64,000 nucleotides of DNA from NCBI GenBank assembly GCA_003279005.1, contig QCBY01000002.1:1-64000 (forward strand), given 5' to 3'. The stretch is from Prochlorococcus sp. AG-347-J22 (lineage in GTDB: Bacteria; Cyanobacteriota; Cyanobacteriia; PCC-6307; Cyanobiaceae). Below are positions 46,116 through 55,612 of this stretch, piece by piece (positions within the stretch are counted from its first letter, which is position 1; each line of letters starts with the position of its first letter). The notes beneath the pieces are model-generated. The model was not told the DNA's origin and did no database searches. It was given only the letters and a program-made list of their open reading frames with translations. A program made the position numbers and the translations under genes.

Positions 46116-46775
46116 ATGAAAGTAGCAATTACAGGAGCCTCAGGTAAAACAGGATTCAGAATAGCTGAAGAAGCAATTAAAAAAGGATTAAAAGTAAAGA
46201 AAATTGTTAGGAAGAATTCAAATGTTGTAGAAGACTCCAAAAATACAGAGACTTTTAGAGTTTCATTAGATAATAATGATGCCCTAGATAAAGCTCTAGA
46301 AAATGTAGACGCATTAATAATAGCAACTGGAGCAAGAGCCTCTTTAGATTTGACTGGACCTGCAAAAGTTGATGCTCTTGGTGTATATAGACAATTACAA
46401 AGTTGTAAAAGAGTTGGCATAAAGAGGATTATTTTAGTTAGCTCTTTGTGTACTGGTAAATTATTTCACCCATTAAACTTATTTGGATTAATTCTTATAT
46501 GGAAAAAGATAGGTGAAAATTTTCTTAGAAATCCAAGTTTTGAATGGACGATAATAAGGCCTGGAGGATTAAATGAAAGTGAAAAGATTGAATCTGAAAA
46601 CATCGATTACACAAAAGAAGACACACAATTTAAAGGCTCCATTCCAAGAAGATTAGTAGCAAAATGTTGTGTTGATGCTTTAAGTAATAAACAATCTATA
46701 AATAAAATAATAGAGGTCACAAGTTCAAGTGAGAATAAAAAAGTATCATTTAAAAAGGCTATGCAAAATATTTAA
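46116..46775 (+). CDS. Atypical short-chain dehydrogenase (NAD(P)-binding)
   Basis: This 219-residue Rossmann protein begins MKVAITGASGKTGFRIAEEA, the TGAxGxTG NAD(P)-binding motif of atypical SDRs, with LIIATGARASLD near 70, LVSSLC near 107 and IIRPGGLNE near 145. The YxxxK catalytic pair of classical SDRs is not evident. Relatives include the Tic62/HCF173/Ycf39-type proteins of photosynthetic organisms, which often act in photosystem assembly or redox sensing rather than as enzymes. The precise role is unknown. Confidence 0.8.
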   Translation: MKVAITGASGKTGFRIAEEAIKKGLKVKKIVRKNSNVVEDSKNTETFRVSLDNNDALDKALENVDALIIATGARASLDLTGPAKVDALGVYRQLQSCKRVGIKRIILVSSLCTGKLFHPLNLFGLILIWKKIGENFLRNPSFEWTIIRPGGLNESEKIESENIDYTKEDTQFKGSIPRRLVAKCCVDALSNKQSINKIIEVTSSSENKKVSFKKAMQNI

Positions 46776-46799
46776 AAGATGCAAAAATAAATAAAAACA

Positions 46800-46988
46800 A
46801 TGAAAATAAACCCAAAGATTGATGCATTACAATTGATGCTAACTGATTTAAGAACACGAAATGAACCTATTAGGCATAAAGCAGCGTTTAAAGGATGTCA
46901 ACCAGAATTTCAAAGTCTGGTTTCAAGATTAATAAAGCAGTTAGAGGATGAATTAAATTCAGAAAAAATATTAAATAGAAACAACTAA
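46800..46988 (+). CDS. Small conserved hypothetical protein
   Basis: This 62-residue soluble protein has the sequence pattern LQLMLTDLRTRNEPIRHKAAFKGCQPEFQSLVSRLIKQLEDEL: two amphipathic helices around a single Cys. I believe it is widespread in marine picocyanobacteria, but no function is known to me. It starts 24 bp after the SDR gene on the same strand and converges on the DUF296-glutaredoxin gene with 11 bp between the stops. Confidence 0.5.
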   Translation: MKINPKIDALQLMLTDLRTRNEPIRHKAAFKGCQPEFQSLVSRLIKQLEDELNSEKILNRNN

Positions 46989-46999
46989 GACGAAAATCA

Positions 47000-47611
47000 T
47001 TATCTAAAAGAATTTAAATTATCATTTTTAGCTTGTTTTGAAAGTTCATCATATCCACCAAAAAAAACATCATCTAAAAATATTTGTGGAAAAGTATTGT
47101 GATTACTTAAATAATTAACCTTTTGGAAGTCTTCGTCATTATCGATTAAAATGGCTTTATGGGGAACAGAAAACGAATCAAGCAACCTAACACTTCTCTT
47201 AGACCAAGGACAATTTTTAAGAATATATACTTTTACTCGCGATCGATTTTCTTTTAAGTTTTGTCTTGTTATATCAATAATATTATTTTCTAAAGAAACT
47301 AATAAGATATCAGTACCTTTTTTTACAATACATCCCTCCTCAAGATGCCCGCCAAAGACATTACATCCCTCATCTGCAAAACTCAAATGTAAATGAACAT
47401 CTCCTTTATTGAAATGTCCATTTAAAGAAACTATCTCTAGATTTCCATCAAATTTATTTATCTCTTTATTTCCTGGGCATTGAATACAAACTGTTCTTAG
47501 ATTACCAACCACTCCAGAAATATACCCATATATATTATTCGATAAAGAATATTCTTTAATTGAATTTATCAAATCAGATTCTGGAGATAGCTTTAGGCTA
47601 TGAGGCTGCAT
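47000..47611 (-). CDS. DUF296 (PPC) domain fused to a glutaredoxin-like domain
   Basis: I start at the ATG 47611 (MQPHSLKLSPESDLINS), giving 203 residues; the track start adds 13 residues of no family character. The N-terminal half (about 1-115) is a DUF296/PPC domain with HLHLSFADEGCNVFGGHLEEGC, including the His residues that bind metal in this fold. The C-terminal half (about 125-200) is glutaredoxin-like: VKVYILKNCPWSKRSVRLLDSF (CPWS active site, one Cys), TFPQIFLDD (cis-Pro) and FFGGYDEL. A monothiol site suggests glutathione or Fe-S binding. The fusion joins a putative DNA- or ligand-binding domain to a redox or Fe-S domain. The role is unknown. Confidence 0.8.
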   Translation of the reverse strand: MQPHSLKLSPESDLINSIKEYSLSNNIYGYISGVVGNLRTVCIQCPGNKEINKFDGNLEIVSLNGHFNKGDVHLHLSFADEGCNVFGGHLEEGCIVKKGTDILLVSLENNIIDITRQNLKENRSRVKVYILKNCPWSKRSVRLLDSFSVPHKAILIDNDEDFQKVNYLSNHNTFPQIFLDDVFFGGYDELSKQAKNDNLNSFR

Positions 47612-47829
47612 TAGATTTAAGGAATAATTTGTAATATAAAACATCATCAATCATAAAGAGAAGTTGAGTATATAATCTTTAGGATTCAGATTTACATTGA
47701 GTTTTAGAATCTAGAATTAAAAAAACCATTTAAAATTTTTATTAAAAATTTAAGCTTGTTGAGAGTGTAATATATTTTTATATGCAAAAACCAATTGGTT
47801 ATTAAGAAAAAAATTTTAAAAATTTAACA

Positions 47830-48336
47830 TTGAATATTCCCAACTTATTATCGATATCCCGCCTTTTCCTTGTATTCCCATTAATACTTTTTTTAGAAAT
47901 TAACAGACCTATTTATGTTTTTATATTGATTATTATTGGAGGTTTAACTGATTATTTTGACGGGTTAATTGCAAGGAAGTTTAATCTTAAAACCAGATTA
48001 GGAGCTATCCTTGATCCCTTAAGCGATAAAGTATTCTATTTAATTCCATTAACCTTCCTTTGTAAAAATAATTTAATACCTTTCTGGTCTTTATCATTAA
48101 TTTTATTTAGAGAATTAATTATCTCTAGCCTGAGGAACTCTACAAAAGACGGTTTGCCAGCATCTATGTTGGGTAAATTTAAAACATTTTTCTTTTTTAT
48201 TTCAGTAGTCACCTTCTTTACACCACTAAAAATAAGCTTATTGAATAATTTGGCATTAATTTTTTATTGGTTAGGATTCATTCTGACTTTTGTTACTTTA
48301 TTAGGCTATTTAAGAATTAAAAAGAATATGATCTGA
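47830..48336 (+). CDS. pgsA: CDP-alcohol phosphatidyltransferase (phosphatidylglycerophosphate synthase-like)
   Basis: This 168-residue membrane enzyme has the family motif DYFDGLIARKFNLKTRLGAI followed by LDPLSDK, matching D-x2-DG-x2-AR-x8-G-x3-D-x3-D (about residues 42-67). Several membrane helices surround it. It probably makes phosphatidylglycerophosphate, the precursor of phosphatidylglycerol, the only phospholipid of thylakoids. The start is TTG (47830). Its 3' end overlaps the convergent epimerase gene by 27 bp. Confidence 0.88.
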   Translation: MNIPNLLSISRLFLVFPLILFLEINRPIYVFILIIIGGLTDYFDGLIARKFNLKTRLGAILDPLSDKVFYLIPLTFLCKNNLIPFWSLSLILFRELIISSLRNSTKDGLPASMLGKFKTFFFFISVVTFFTPLKISLLNNLALIFYWLGFILTFVTLLGYLRIKKNMI

Positions 48337-49230
48337 ATTTTCATCAAACTCCTCACTCTTTTTATTATTAAAATCATTCACAAAACTATCCTTTAAACCA
48401 TTAAGTAAATCAAACGTTGGCGCCCACTCTAAATCACGTTTAATCTTGGAGATATCAGTCTGATAATGATTTAATCTTATTGGAAATCCCTTTCGAGATT
48501 TAAGATCTAATTTTTTATAATCAAATGTTTTTAGAGAAATCTCATTTTGGTTTAATCCAAGTACATTCGCACAGATATAAATTAAACCCCTTATTGTTAT
48601 AGCTTTTTCACCTGAACAGTTGTAGATATTATTTTTTGTATTTTCAAAATTCAAGCACCTAATCATTACATCAGTTAGATCTGAAACATGGCCTAGCTGA
48701 GTAATTAAAGACCCGTCACCAGGGATTGGTATTGATTTTTTAGTAAATAACCTTTCGAAAAACCAATTTTCAATTTTATTATAATTTCCTGGTCCATAAA
48801 TATAAGTAGGCCTAAAACTTGTAAAAGGAATTTTTTGGTTTTTTAACCAATTTTCTGTCTCAAACTTTCCTTTGTGCCTACTATTTGGATCAATTGGATC
48901 AACTTCTGTTAAGGGTAGTTCATAATTATCTTTATAAACACCTGCAGAGCTGACATATATATATCTCTGGAAAGAGTTATCTAAATTTCCTAAAAGAAGT
49001 TTAGTTTGTTCTAACTCTCGTCCAGAAATATCATAAACAACATCATACTTATTATTTCTTAGCATGACGATATCTTCTGAACTATTTCTATCACCCTTAA
49101 TTAAATTTGTTTTTTCAGGATTACTTTTATTACCTCTCGTGAAAATATCAATATCATGATTTTGACTTAATAACTTTCCAACCAAAGACTTGCCAACAAA
49201 TCTAGTGCCACCCATTACAAGAATTTTCAT
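48310..49230 (-). CDS. NAD-dependent epimerase/SDR, CSP41-like
   Basis: I use ATG 49230 (MKILVMGGTRFVGKSL), two codons after the track's TTG, giving 306 residues. The NAD-binding GGTRFVG, the VSSAGVYKD block with a Ser and Tyr, and the RPTYIYGPGNYNKIENWF region are typical of extended SDRs and close to the CSP41b group of cyanobacteria and plastids, which bind RNA and affect ribosome and RNA-polymerase function. A sugar-nucleotide epimerase activity cannot be excluded. It converges on pgsA with a 27-bp overlap and is divergent from hisA. Confidence 0.82.
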   Translation of the reverse strand: MKILVMGGTRFVGKSLVGKLLSQNHDIDIFTRGNKSNPEKTNLIKGDRNSSEDIVMLRNNKYDVVYDISGRELEQTKLLLGNLDNSFQRYIYVSSAGVYKDNYELPLTEVDPIDPNSRHKGKFETENWLKNQKIPFTSFRPTYIYGPGNYNKIENWFFERLFTKKSIPIPGDGSLITQLGHVSDLTDVMIRCLNFENTKNNIYNCSGEKAITIRGLIYICANVLGLNQNEISLKTFDYKKLDLKSRKGFPIRLNHYQTDISKIKRDLEWAPTFDLLNGLKDSFVNDFNNKKSEEFDENSDHILFNS

Positions 49231-49322
49231 ATTCAAAAAATATTTAACTGAAGTAGTAATCTTAAATAGAAATACATATTGAATAGTACTACTAATAAGT
49301 AATTAATGAAAAGGATGATTCT

Positions 49323-50108
49323 ATGGACCTAATACCAGCAATTGATTTAATGAATGGTAAGTGTGTAAGGCTTTATAAAGGCGACTTTAATAAAAGAAAA
49401 GACTTCACAAAAGAGCCTCATGAGCAGGCTAAATATTGGGAAAACGAAGGGGCAAAATATATACATATAGTTGATTTGGATGCTGCAAAAACTGGATCCC
49501 CAACAAACGATAAATCAATAAAAAAGATTGCAAAAACAGTTAATATACCAATTCAGATAGGTGGGGGAATAAGGTCTCAAGAAAGGATCGAACAATTATT
49601 TTCTTATGGTATTGAGAAAGTTATCATGGGAACCTCTGCAATAGAAAATAAAGAATTAGTTAAAGACTTATCAAATAAATTTCCTGGAAGGATAATTGTT
49701 GGCATAGATGCAAAAGATGGAAAAGTTAGTACAAGGGGTTGGCTTGAGCAATCTAATATTTTAGCTACAGATCTAATAAGGGAGTTTTCTTCATTCAAAA
49801 TTGCTAGTTTTATTGTTACAGATATAAATACAGATGGGACGTTGGAAGGAACAAATGAAGAATTCATAAAAAGCATACTTGAAATTACAGATATACCAGT
49901 AATAGCCTCAGGAGGTATTGGTACAATTTCTGATTTATTATCGTTAGTAAAATTTGAAAATTCTGGACTCCTTGGAGTAATTGTAGGTAAAGCTCTATAT
50001 GAAAATAAATTCACGATAAACGAAGCGAATAATGTATTGTCATCAGAGAGATTAAATGACTTTGATCTAAACAAAAAATTACTACGCTTAAAAGAGTATA
50101 AAAATTGA
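49323..50108 (+). CDS. hisA: ProFAR isomerase (histidine biosynthesis)
   Basis: This 261-residue TIM-barrel enzyme converts ProFAR to PRFAR in histidine synthesis. The catalytic Asp pair is in PAIDLMNGKCVRL (Asp 8) and VTDINTDGTL (near 130), and the phosphate-binding loops are IGGGIRS and ASGGIGTISD. Length and motifs are normal. It is separated from the upstream epimerase by 92 bp and from the DUF3685 gene by 61 bp. Confidence 0.95.
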   Translation: MDLIPAIDLMNGKCVRLYKGDFNKRKDFTKEPHEQAKYWENEGAKYIHIVDLDAAKTGSPTNDKSIKKIAKTVNIPIQIGGGIRSQERIEQLFSYGIEKVIMGTSAIENKELVKDLSNKFPGRIIVGIDAKDGKVSTRGWLEQSNILATDLIREFSSFKIASFIVTDINTDGTLEGTNEEFIKSILEITDIPVIASGGIGTISDLLSLVKFENSGLLGVIVGKALYENKFTINEANNVLSSERLNDFDLNKKLLRLKEYKN

Positions 50109-50169
50109 TTTAAGGCTGGTATTTGCCGTAATTGTTAGTTAATTTGAATAAGAGATAAGAAATCTAGTC

Positions 50170-51786
50170 TTGGAATTAATTTCAAAAAAATCGATATTGA
50201 TTATTGCTCCAAGCTTGATAGCAGAATCTTTATCGCTTAAGTTAACATCACTAGACCAAAATTTAGACATTAATTTTAATAATGGAACGGGTGATAAAAT
50301 TCCAGATTTAGTTATATGGAATGTTCTTAATTTCCAATCAGAAGATCTTATTAGGTTAGAATTATTAAAATTAAGAGAAAGATATGATGAGTCAAAGTTT
50401 CTTATAATTCTGTCTGGCGAACTTGTTTATGAAGCAAATACCCCTCCATCTTTAAATGCTGAAGGTTTTCTTTTAAACCCTAGTCCAGAAAAAGTTCTTG
50501 AATCTATTGATACCATTTTAAATGGAGGAAGGGTATTTGATATTGAAAATAGTTCTAAGGTTCAAATAAAAAAAGATAAGTCTCTCTCTTTTAGTCAAAA
50601 AATTCTAACTTCAGGTCTTAAACAAATTGATTCTGAAATAAACTATATATTCAAATATGTCAACTCTGATTCAACTCCAGAATTTTATAAATTCATTTTA
50701 AAAGGAAGATTAAGAGAACTTATTACTGCAAAATCTTTTCTAATTTTCTTATGGGGTAATTCACTAGAACTTTATACTGAGGCAGTTTACACTGACAATA
50801 AAATTAATCTTGAAAACAAGAGCACTGTATTCATTAAAGATAAAAACACTACAGAAATATGGAACTTAATTTTAGATAGACTAAAAGAAAGGTATAGCTC
50901 AACTAACTTACAGGTTGAATTTAATAATTCATCAATAATTCTCTCTGGGATAAAAAAAGAATTCATTTCACGCCTAATTTGCAAAATGTTAGATGAGTTA
51001 GATAATTTAGTAAAAAATATTAAGGAAAACTATAAAGAGAAAGATTTTAAAGATGATTTAAATTCTCTCATAAAAGAGCTTAAAGTTAATACAATTTCAA
51101 ATATCACAGACAGCTATTTTCGATTAAAAAAAGGAAGCGAATCTATTTCAATAAATGATTTTATTTACAGTGAGGTAAGTTGCGAAGAGATAGATAGAGA
51201 ATCACATGAATCAATAATGTTTATTGAGCCAATTATTAAAAATGAAGCTCTTGACTATGATGGGAAATTACTCCCTCTATATGAAACAGAATCGTTTTTG
51301 ATCCTTGAAAATATAATTTCAAATTGGATAATAAGAAACTGTAATTTATTAGCTTCTGAAATCTTTAATATTTGTTCCTCTTGGCCCGAATTAAGGACTG
51401 TACTTATAAATCCTGAATTACAATCGACAAGAAATTTTGAAAGATTTAGAAATAATATTAATAACTACAATCGCTGGCATGACTATATTTATAAGCCTAT
51501 CTACTTGTATGAGAGTAAACGAGAATATATTGATATTATCGATAAAAAATTTACTCGTTACTTTAAAAATGAAAATAGGGAGAAAGAATTAGAGAATCTC
51601 GAATGGCTACAGAAACAAGTTACATTGTTAGTTGAGATAAGAGATGCCGTAGCACCGCAGTTAGAAGTTGCGGTAAAATATATCGGTAATCTTTTCGTAA
51701 CTTTCCTTACAAAGGTCGTTGGCAAAGCTATTGGATTAGTGGGGAAAGGAATCCTTCAAGGATTAGGAAGATCAAATTCAAAGTAA
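50170..51786 (+). CDS. DUF3685 / Ycf55-like protein
   Basis: This 538-residue protein has an N-terminal response-regulator-like region (about 8-125; ILIIAPSLIAESL, LVIWNVLNF, GFLLNPSPEKVLESIDTIL) without an obvious phospho-acceptor Asp, and a long helical remainder. This arrangement is what I recall for DUF3685, homologous to plastid Ycf55. The C-terminal end has a hydrophobic region (VTFLTKVVGKAIGLVGKGILQGL) that may contact membrane. The start is TTG (50170). The molecular role is unknown. A thioredoxin-fold lumenal protein follows after 14 bp. Confidence 0.7.
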   Translation: MELISKKSILIIAPSLIAESLSLKLTSLDQNLDINFNNGTGDKIPDLVIWNVLNFQSEDLIRLELLKLRERYDESKFLIILSGELVYEANTPPSLNAEGFLLNPSPEKVLESIDTILNGGRVFDIENSSKVQIKKDKSLSFSQKILTSGLKQIDSEINYIFKYVNSDSTPEFYKFILKGRLRELITAKSFLIFLWGNSLELYTEAVYTDNKINLENKSTVFIKDKNTTEIWNLILDRLKERYSSTNLQVEFNNSSIILSGIKKEFISRLICKMLDELDNLVKNIKENYKEKDFKDDLNSLIKELKVNTISNITDSYFRLKKGSESISINDFIYSEVSCEEIDRESHESIMFIEPIIKNEALDYDGKLLPLYETESFLILENIISNWIIRNCNLLASEIFNICSSWPELRTVLINPELQSTRNFERFRNNINNYNRWHDYIYKPIYLYESKREYIDIIDKKFTRYFKNENREKELENLEWLQKQVTLLVEIRDAVAPQLEVAVKYIGNLFVTFLTKVVGKAIGLVGKGILQGLGRSNSK

Positions 51787-51800
51787 GTTTTTAAACTTTA

Positions 51801-52355
51801 ATGAAAATAATTCAATGGGTCCTAATAGCATTAATTTTCTTAAGTTCATATAAAGCAAATGCCTATAGAGATTCTAATAGTTACGATGGCAACATCTTTC
51901 CTATATATGCAGGTAATGGGGCTATAGTTCCTCCCCAGACAACTCTTCAGGAATCATTAAAAAATAAAAGAGTCGCAGTTTTATTTTTTTATCTTGACGA
52001 TAGCTCAGACAGTAAAGCTATGGCGCCGATAATATCTGGTTTAGATTTGATATGGAGAAATAATATAGATATCATTGCTCTAACTACCGATGAATTACAA
52101 AATAAAGAAAAGTCTGATCTCAGAAATGAACCTAATTACTATTGGAACGGTTTAATTCCACAAACAATCATTTTAAACACTGATGGTGAAATTAAATATG
52201 ATCAAAATGGAATTATTAATATCGATGAATTAAATAAAGTTATAGGAGAGTTAAAAGGAATTGATATAAATGATACGGAATTTTCTGTAGAAAGTTTTAA
52301 TGAATACAACAGTATCATTTCTGAAAAAAAAGATAAAAACAAAAAAATTAATTAA
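51801..52355 (+). CDS. Exported thioredoxin-fold protein without CxxC
   Basis: This 184-residue protein has a signal peptide (MKIIQWVLIALIFLSSYKANA; likely cleavage after ANA) and a thioredoxin-like domain, with RVAVLFFYLDDSSDSKAMAPI in the place of the usual CxxC region and LIPQTIILNTDGEI carrying the cis-Pro region. It has no Cys, so it cannot act as a disulfide exchanger. The layout resembles the Slr1796-type cyanobacterial proteins linked to photosystem I accumulation; that assignment is from memory. It follows DUF3685 by 14 bp. Confidence 0.6.
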   Translation: MKIIQWVLIALIFLSSYKANAYRDSNSYDGNIFPIYAGNGAIVPPQTTLQESLKNKRVAVLFFYLDDSSDSKAMAPIISGLDLIWRNNIDIIALTTDELQNKEKSDLRNEPNYYWNGLIPQTIILNTDGEIKYDQNGIINIDELNKVIGELKGIDINDTEFSVESFNEYNSIISEKKDKNKKIN

Positions 52356-52363
52356 TTACAAAA

Positions 52364-53531
52364 ATGATATTAATAAATATCCTCTTAGTTCTTTTAATTT
52401 TTTTAATTATTTCTGATTTATATATTAAAAACTCACCCAAATCAAAGTTAAATCTTGTACCTATAAATTACAAAATCAAAAAAAAAAGATGGTTTCAACG
52501 AATTAATTATTGATTTAAAAATAACTAATACAAGTAAAACCAAAGAGACGATGGTATCAAATATAAATTTTGAATTAGATTTTTTTAAAAGTAAAGATAA
52601 CGAATATTGCAAAGATTTAAATTATCAAGAAGATATTTATATACACCATAATAATAAAATTAAGAATTTAAATAATTACTGGCCAACAACAATTATTAAG
52701 TCAAATTCAGAATTATTTGTAAGAATAATATATAAATTTAGCAATAATAACTTTAGAAAAAAAATAAAATATCTATGGTTAAAAGTATTTTGGGAGAACT
52801 ATGGGCATTTTGGTATTTCAAATAATAAGGATTGTTTGTTAATTAATTTAGATGGTCAAAAACAAAAACCTCCAGAAGTTTTTGAAATTCCTTTAAATAA
52901 TAAATATAAAGCTTTTGCTATTAAAACTGATTTACTTGGTTGCTTTGATAATCCAGTAAATACTGTGATTGAATACTGTAAAGGAATTGTAAAAGAAAAT
53001 GATATTCTAACAATCGGAGAGAGTCCCCTAGCGATTATGCAAAATAGATATATTTCCCCTCAAAATTTAGAATATAGTTTATTTTCGAAAGCTTTATGTT
53101 ATTTTTTTCACCCTACAAGCAGTCTCGCAACAGCCTGCGGCATGCAACTATTAATAAATAGAATCGGAGTCACAAGAATAGCCTTTGCACTATTTGTTGG
53201 AATTCTCTTCAAATTATTTGGTATTAAAGGTATGTTTTATAGGTTAACTGGTTCTGAATCGTCTCTCATTGATGATATAAGCGGTACAGTTCCACCTTAC
53301 GACAAGAGTATAGTTATGGGTCCTCTAAATGCGGATTTATTTTGTAAGGAGGTCTCGAGCTATCTGAATATAGATGTTGCTGTAGTCGATGTTAATGATC
53401 TTGGAGGTGTGAAAGTCTTAGCAAGTTCAAATAAAACAGTAAATAAAATACTCAAAAGAAACTTAATATCTAATCCGGCTGGCAATGGAGATGAAAAAAC
53501 CCCTATAGTATTAATAAGAGAAAAAAAGTAA
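52364..53531 (+). pseudogene. F420-0:gamma-glutamyl ligase-like protein, frameshifted at a run of ten A
   Basis: The ORF track begins at 52551, but a 49-codon ORF starting at 52364 encodes the expected membrane-anchored N-terminus (MILINILLVLLIFLIISDLY, then KLNLVPINYKIKKK). Its frame ends in TGA shortly after a run of ten A (52478-52487). In the frame of the main ORF, the sequence after the run reads DGFNELIIDLKITNTSKT and joins the track ORF without a stop. Nine A would fuse both into one 389-residue protein. The main part has SIVMGPLNADLF and DVNDLGGVKVL blocks and GNGDEKTPIVLI, fitting the CofE-like family known in cyanobacteria. It may be a decayed gene, a sequencing or assembly error at the homopolymer, or a gene expressed by slippage. 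Confidence 0.7.
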
Positions 53532-54587
53532 ATGAAAAAAGATACCTCTTATTCTTTTCAATCTAAAAAAGAAATGGAAGTATTTTTTAAAGAACTCCAT
53601 ATTAGACACATTAATCTTTTAATAGATATTAAAAATAAGCAATTGAATAATTGGTTTTTAAAGATGGCAATTATAAATACCTTTGATGACTTAAAAATTT
53701 TTTTAAATAATCTTAAGAAAAATAAAAATAAATGCATAATTGCTATATATGGAAACGAAATTATTGGTTATTTGAATATTTTTCCTTTAAACAAAAAAGA
53801 GACTTGCTTAAAAATATCTAAGCCCAAGTTGATTAACAATAAGTGTTCTTTAACAGATAAACAATTAACTTTAGGATTGATAAAAAAATCTATCTCAATA
53901 AAAGACATAAATACTTCAAGTTGGATAATTAACTCTGATATAAATAATGTTGACCTCATTTCAACCTCAAGAGAATTAGGCTTTCAACCGTTAGGAGAGA
54001 TAATCCTTTGGGATGGTTCTAATCTAAATAAATCCATAAAGCAAAATACCAATTCCTATGGATTAAGTAATGAATTCCAAAACATTAATAAACAAAATAT
54101 AGTAAAAATAGTGAATTTCATAAGATCAAATCAATCCCCCTTAATTAGAAATATTTTAGATTTTGATCAAGACGACATTCTTAAAAGAAATAACTCTAAA
54201 AGCGCTGCCTTAATTTATGAAAATTCAGTTTTATGTACAATTTTAAAAGATATAAATTATCAAAACGAAGATATATATACTTTAACTATAAGTAGATATT
54301 GGGATAAGAGATTCAATTTTAATTTAAAAGAATTTATAAAAAGATTTTTTGAAAAATCTCCTGTTTCATATTTAAAAACCTATAAAGAAAATACTCAATT
54401 AAATCTTTTTCTCGAAGAATGTAATCTCAAAGAAAAAAATCAAGAAATAATTCTTATCAGGAACACAATAGTTAAGAATGAAGCCAAACAAGTGAATATA
54501 ATAAATCAATCTTTGGAATCAATCTTTGAAAAATTAGGTCCACAAGGTGATCCATATCCATCTCCTTTTCCATTAAAAACCAAGTGA
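53532..54587 (+). CDS. Conserved hypothetical protein with GNAT-like segments
   Basis: This 351-residue protein has segments that resemble two N-acetyltransferase-type halves, such as [19 protein letters not shown] (about 64-82) and [17 protein letters not shown] (about 143-159), but the acetyl-CoA loop is not clear. It ends with a Pro-rich tail [13 protein letters not shown] recall unnamed cyanobacterial homologues next to ruvX. It begins directly after the ligase-like gene and overlaps ruvX by 4 bp (GTGA), so it is part of that operon. Function is unknown. Confidence 0.55.
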   Translation: MKKDTSYSFQSKKEMEVFFKELHIRHINLLIDIKNKQLNNWFLKMAIINTFDDLKIFLNNLKKNKNKCIIAIYGNEIIGYLNIFPLNKKETCLKISKPKLINNKCSLTDKQLTLGLIKKSISIKDINTSSWIINSDINNVDLISTSRELGFQPLGEIILWDGSNLNKSIKQNTNSYGLSNEFQNINKQNIVKIVNFIRSNQSPLIRNILDFDQDDILKRNNSKSAALIYENSVLCTILKDINYQNEDIYTLTISRYWDKRFNFNLKEFIKRFFEKSPVSYLKTYKENTQLNLFLEECNLKEKNQEIILIRNTIVKNEAKQVNIINQSLESIFEKLGPQGDPYPSPFPLKTK

Positions 54588-55045
54588 AATTTTGCAAACC
54601 CAAACCTAAGTCAATTTTGAGTTTGGATATAGGTACCAAAAGAATAGGATTAGCTTATTGTGATCCCCTCTGTATAACATCAAATATACTTCCAGCAGTA
54701 AAACGGTTTGAAAATAATCAAGAGATTAAAATCATTAGAAATTATATAAATGAATTAAATTTGACTGGGTTTATTGTGGGTATACCACTAGATGAGGAAT
54801 GTAAAATGACAACTCAAGCTATTGACTGTAAAAATTACGGTCAATTACTTTCAAATGAATTAAAGCTTCCATTTTCTTACGTCAACGAACATAGTTCAAC
54901 TTGGGAATCTTCAAATAGATTTGGAATAAAAAAAGATAAATCCGGATTGATTGATAGTTTTGCAGCAAAAATAATACTTGAACAATGGATCGAAGAAGGT
55001 CCTGAATTAGAAGAATTAGCTGGTAAACGTCAGATAAAATATTAG
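54584..55045 (+). CDS. ruvX: Putative pre-16S rRNA nuclease YqgF/RuvX
   Basis: This 153-residue RNase H-fold protein begins [19 protein letters not shown] (catalytic Asp in the first strand), with GFIVGIPL near 64 and [11 protein letters not shown] near 103. The family trims the 5' end of 16S rRNA in E. coli and has also been proposed to resolve Holliday junctions. The start is GTG overlapping the upstream stop. The final catalytic Asp is in [15 protein letters not shown] near 125. Confidence 0.88.
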   Translation: MKFCKPKPKSILSLDIGTKRIGLAYCDPLCITSNILPAVKRFENNQEIKIIRNYINELNLTGFIVGIPLDEECKMTTQAIDCKNYGQLLSNELKLPFSYVNEHSSTWESSNRFGIKKDKSGLIDSFAAKIILEQWIEEGPELEELAGKRQIKY

Positions 55046-55070
55046 TATTAAAGAGGATTGATAATTTTAA

Positions 55071-55607
55071 ATGAAAGAAACTAACTCAAATAATAATTAT
55101 GATGCGCAGACACTAATATTAATTGACTCAAATGGGAACGAACTATTTTGTTATCTTGAACAATTAATAAGTGTTGAAGGAAAAGAATATGCTTTATTAA
55201 CACCAGTTGATACTCCAGTAAGTCTTTTCAAGATAGATGAAAAAAATGAACCTGAACTAATTGAGAAAATAGATAAAAATGAACAAATACTTAAAAATGC
55301 TGAAGCGGTTCTTCAAGAACATGATTTAAGACTTATCAGATCAGCAGTAACATTAACAGTATCAGGAGAACTTGAAGAACCAATTTACGATGAATTAGAA
55401 GAAGATTACGTCGATGATGATAGTGAGAGTTATGAATTGCTTGTTAACTTTAATCTTTTTGATCAAGAATATGGCTTATATATTCCACTAGATCCTTTTT
55501 TTATTGTGGGTAAATTAAATGACAAAGGTGCCTTATTAGTTGAAGATGATGAGTTCGATAAAATTCAACCTTTGATTGAAACTGAGCTTGAAAAAAGTAA
55601 TTCTTAA
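55071..55607 (+). CDS. DUF3727 family protein
   Basis: This 178-residue acidic protein has an N-terminal DUF1292-like segment (ILIDSNGNELFCYLEQLISVEGKEYALLTPVDTPV) and a C-terminal beta-rich part (YELLVNFNLFDQEYGLYIPLDPFFIVGK). This pattern is what I recall for DUF3727, shared by cyanobacteria and plants. No catalytic motif or membrane segment is visible. Function is unknown. It lies between ruvX (25 bp) and the YqeG phosphatase (5 bp) in one plus-strand run. Confidence 0.75.
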   Translation: MKETNSNNNYDAQTLILIDSNGNELFCYLEQLISVEGKEYALLTPVDTPVSLFKIDEKNEPELIEKIDKNEQILKNAEAVLQEHDLRLIRSAVTLTVSGELEEPIYDELEEDYVDDDSESYELLVNFNLFDQEYGLYIPLDPFFIVGKLNDKGALLVEDDEFDKIQPLIETELEKSNS

Positions 55608-55612
55608 AATAA

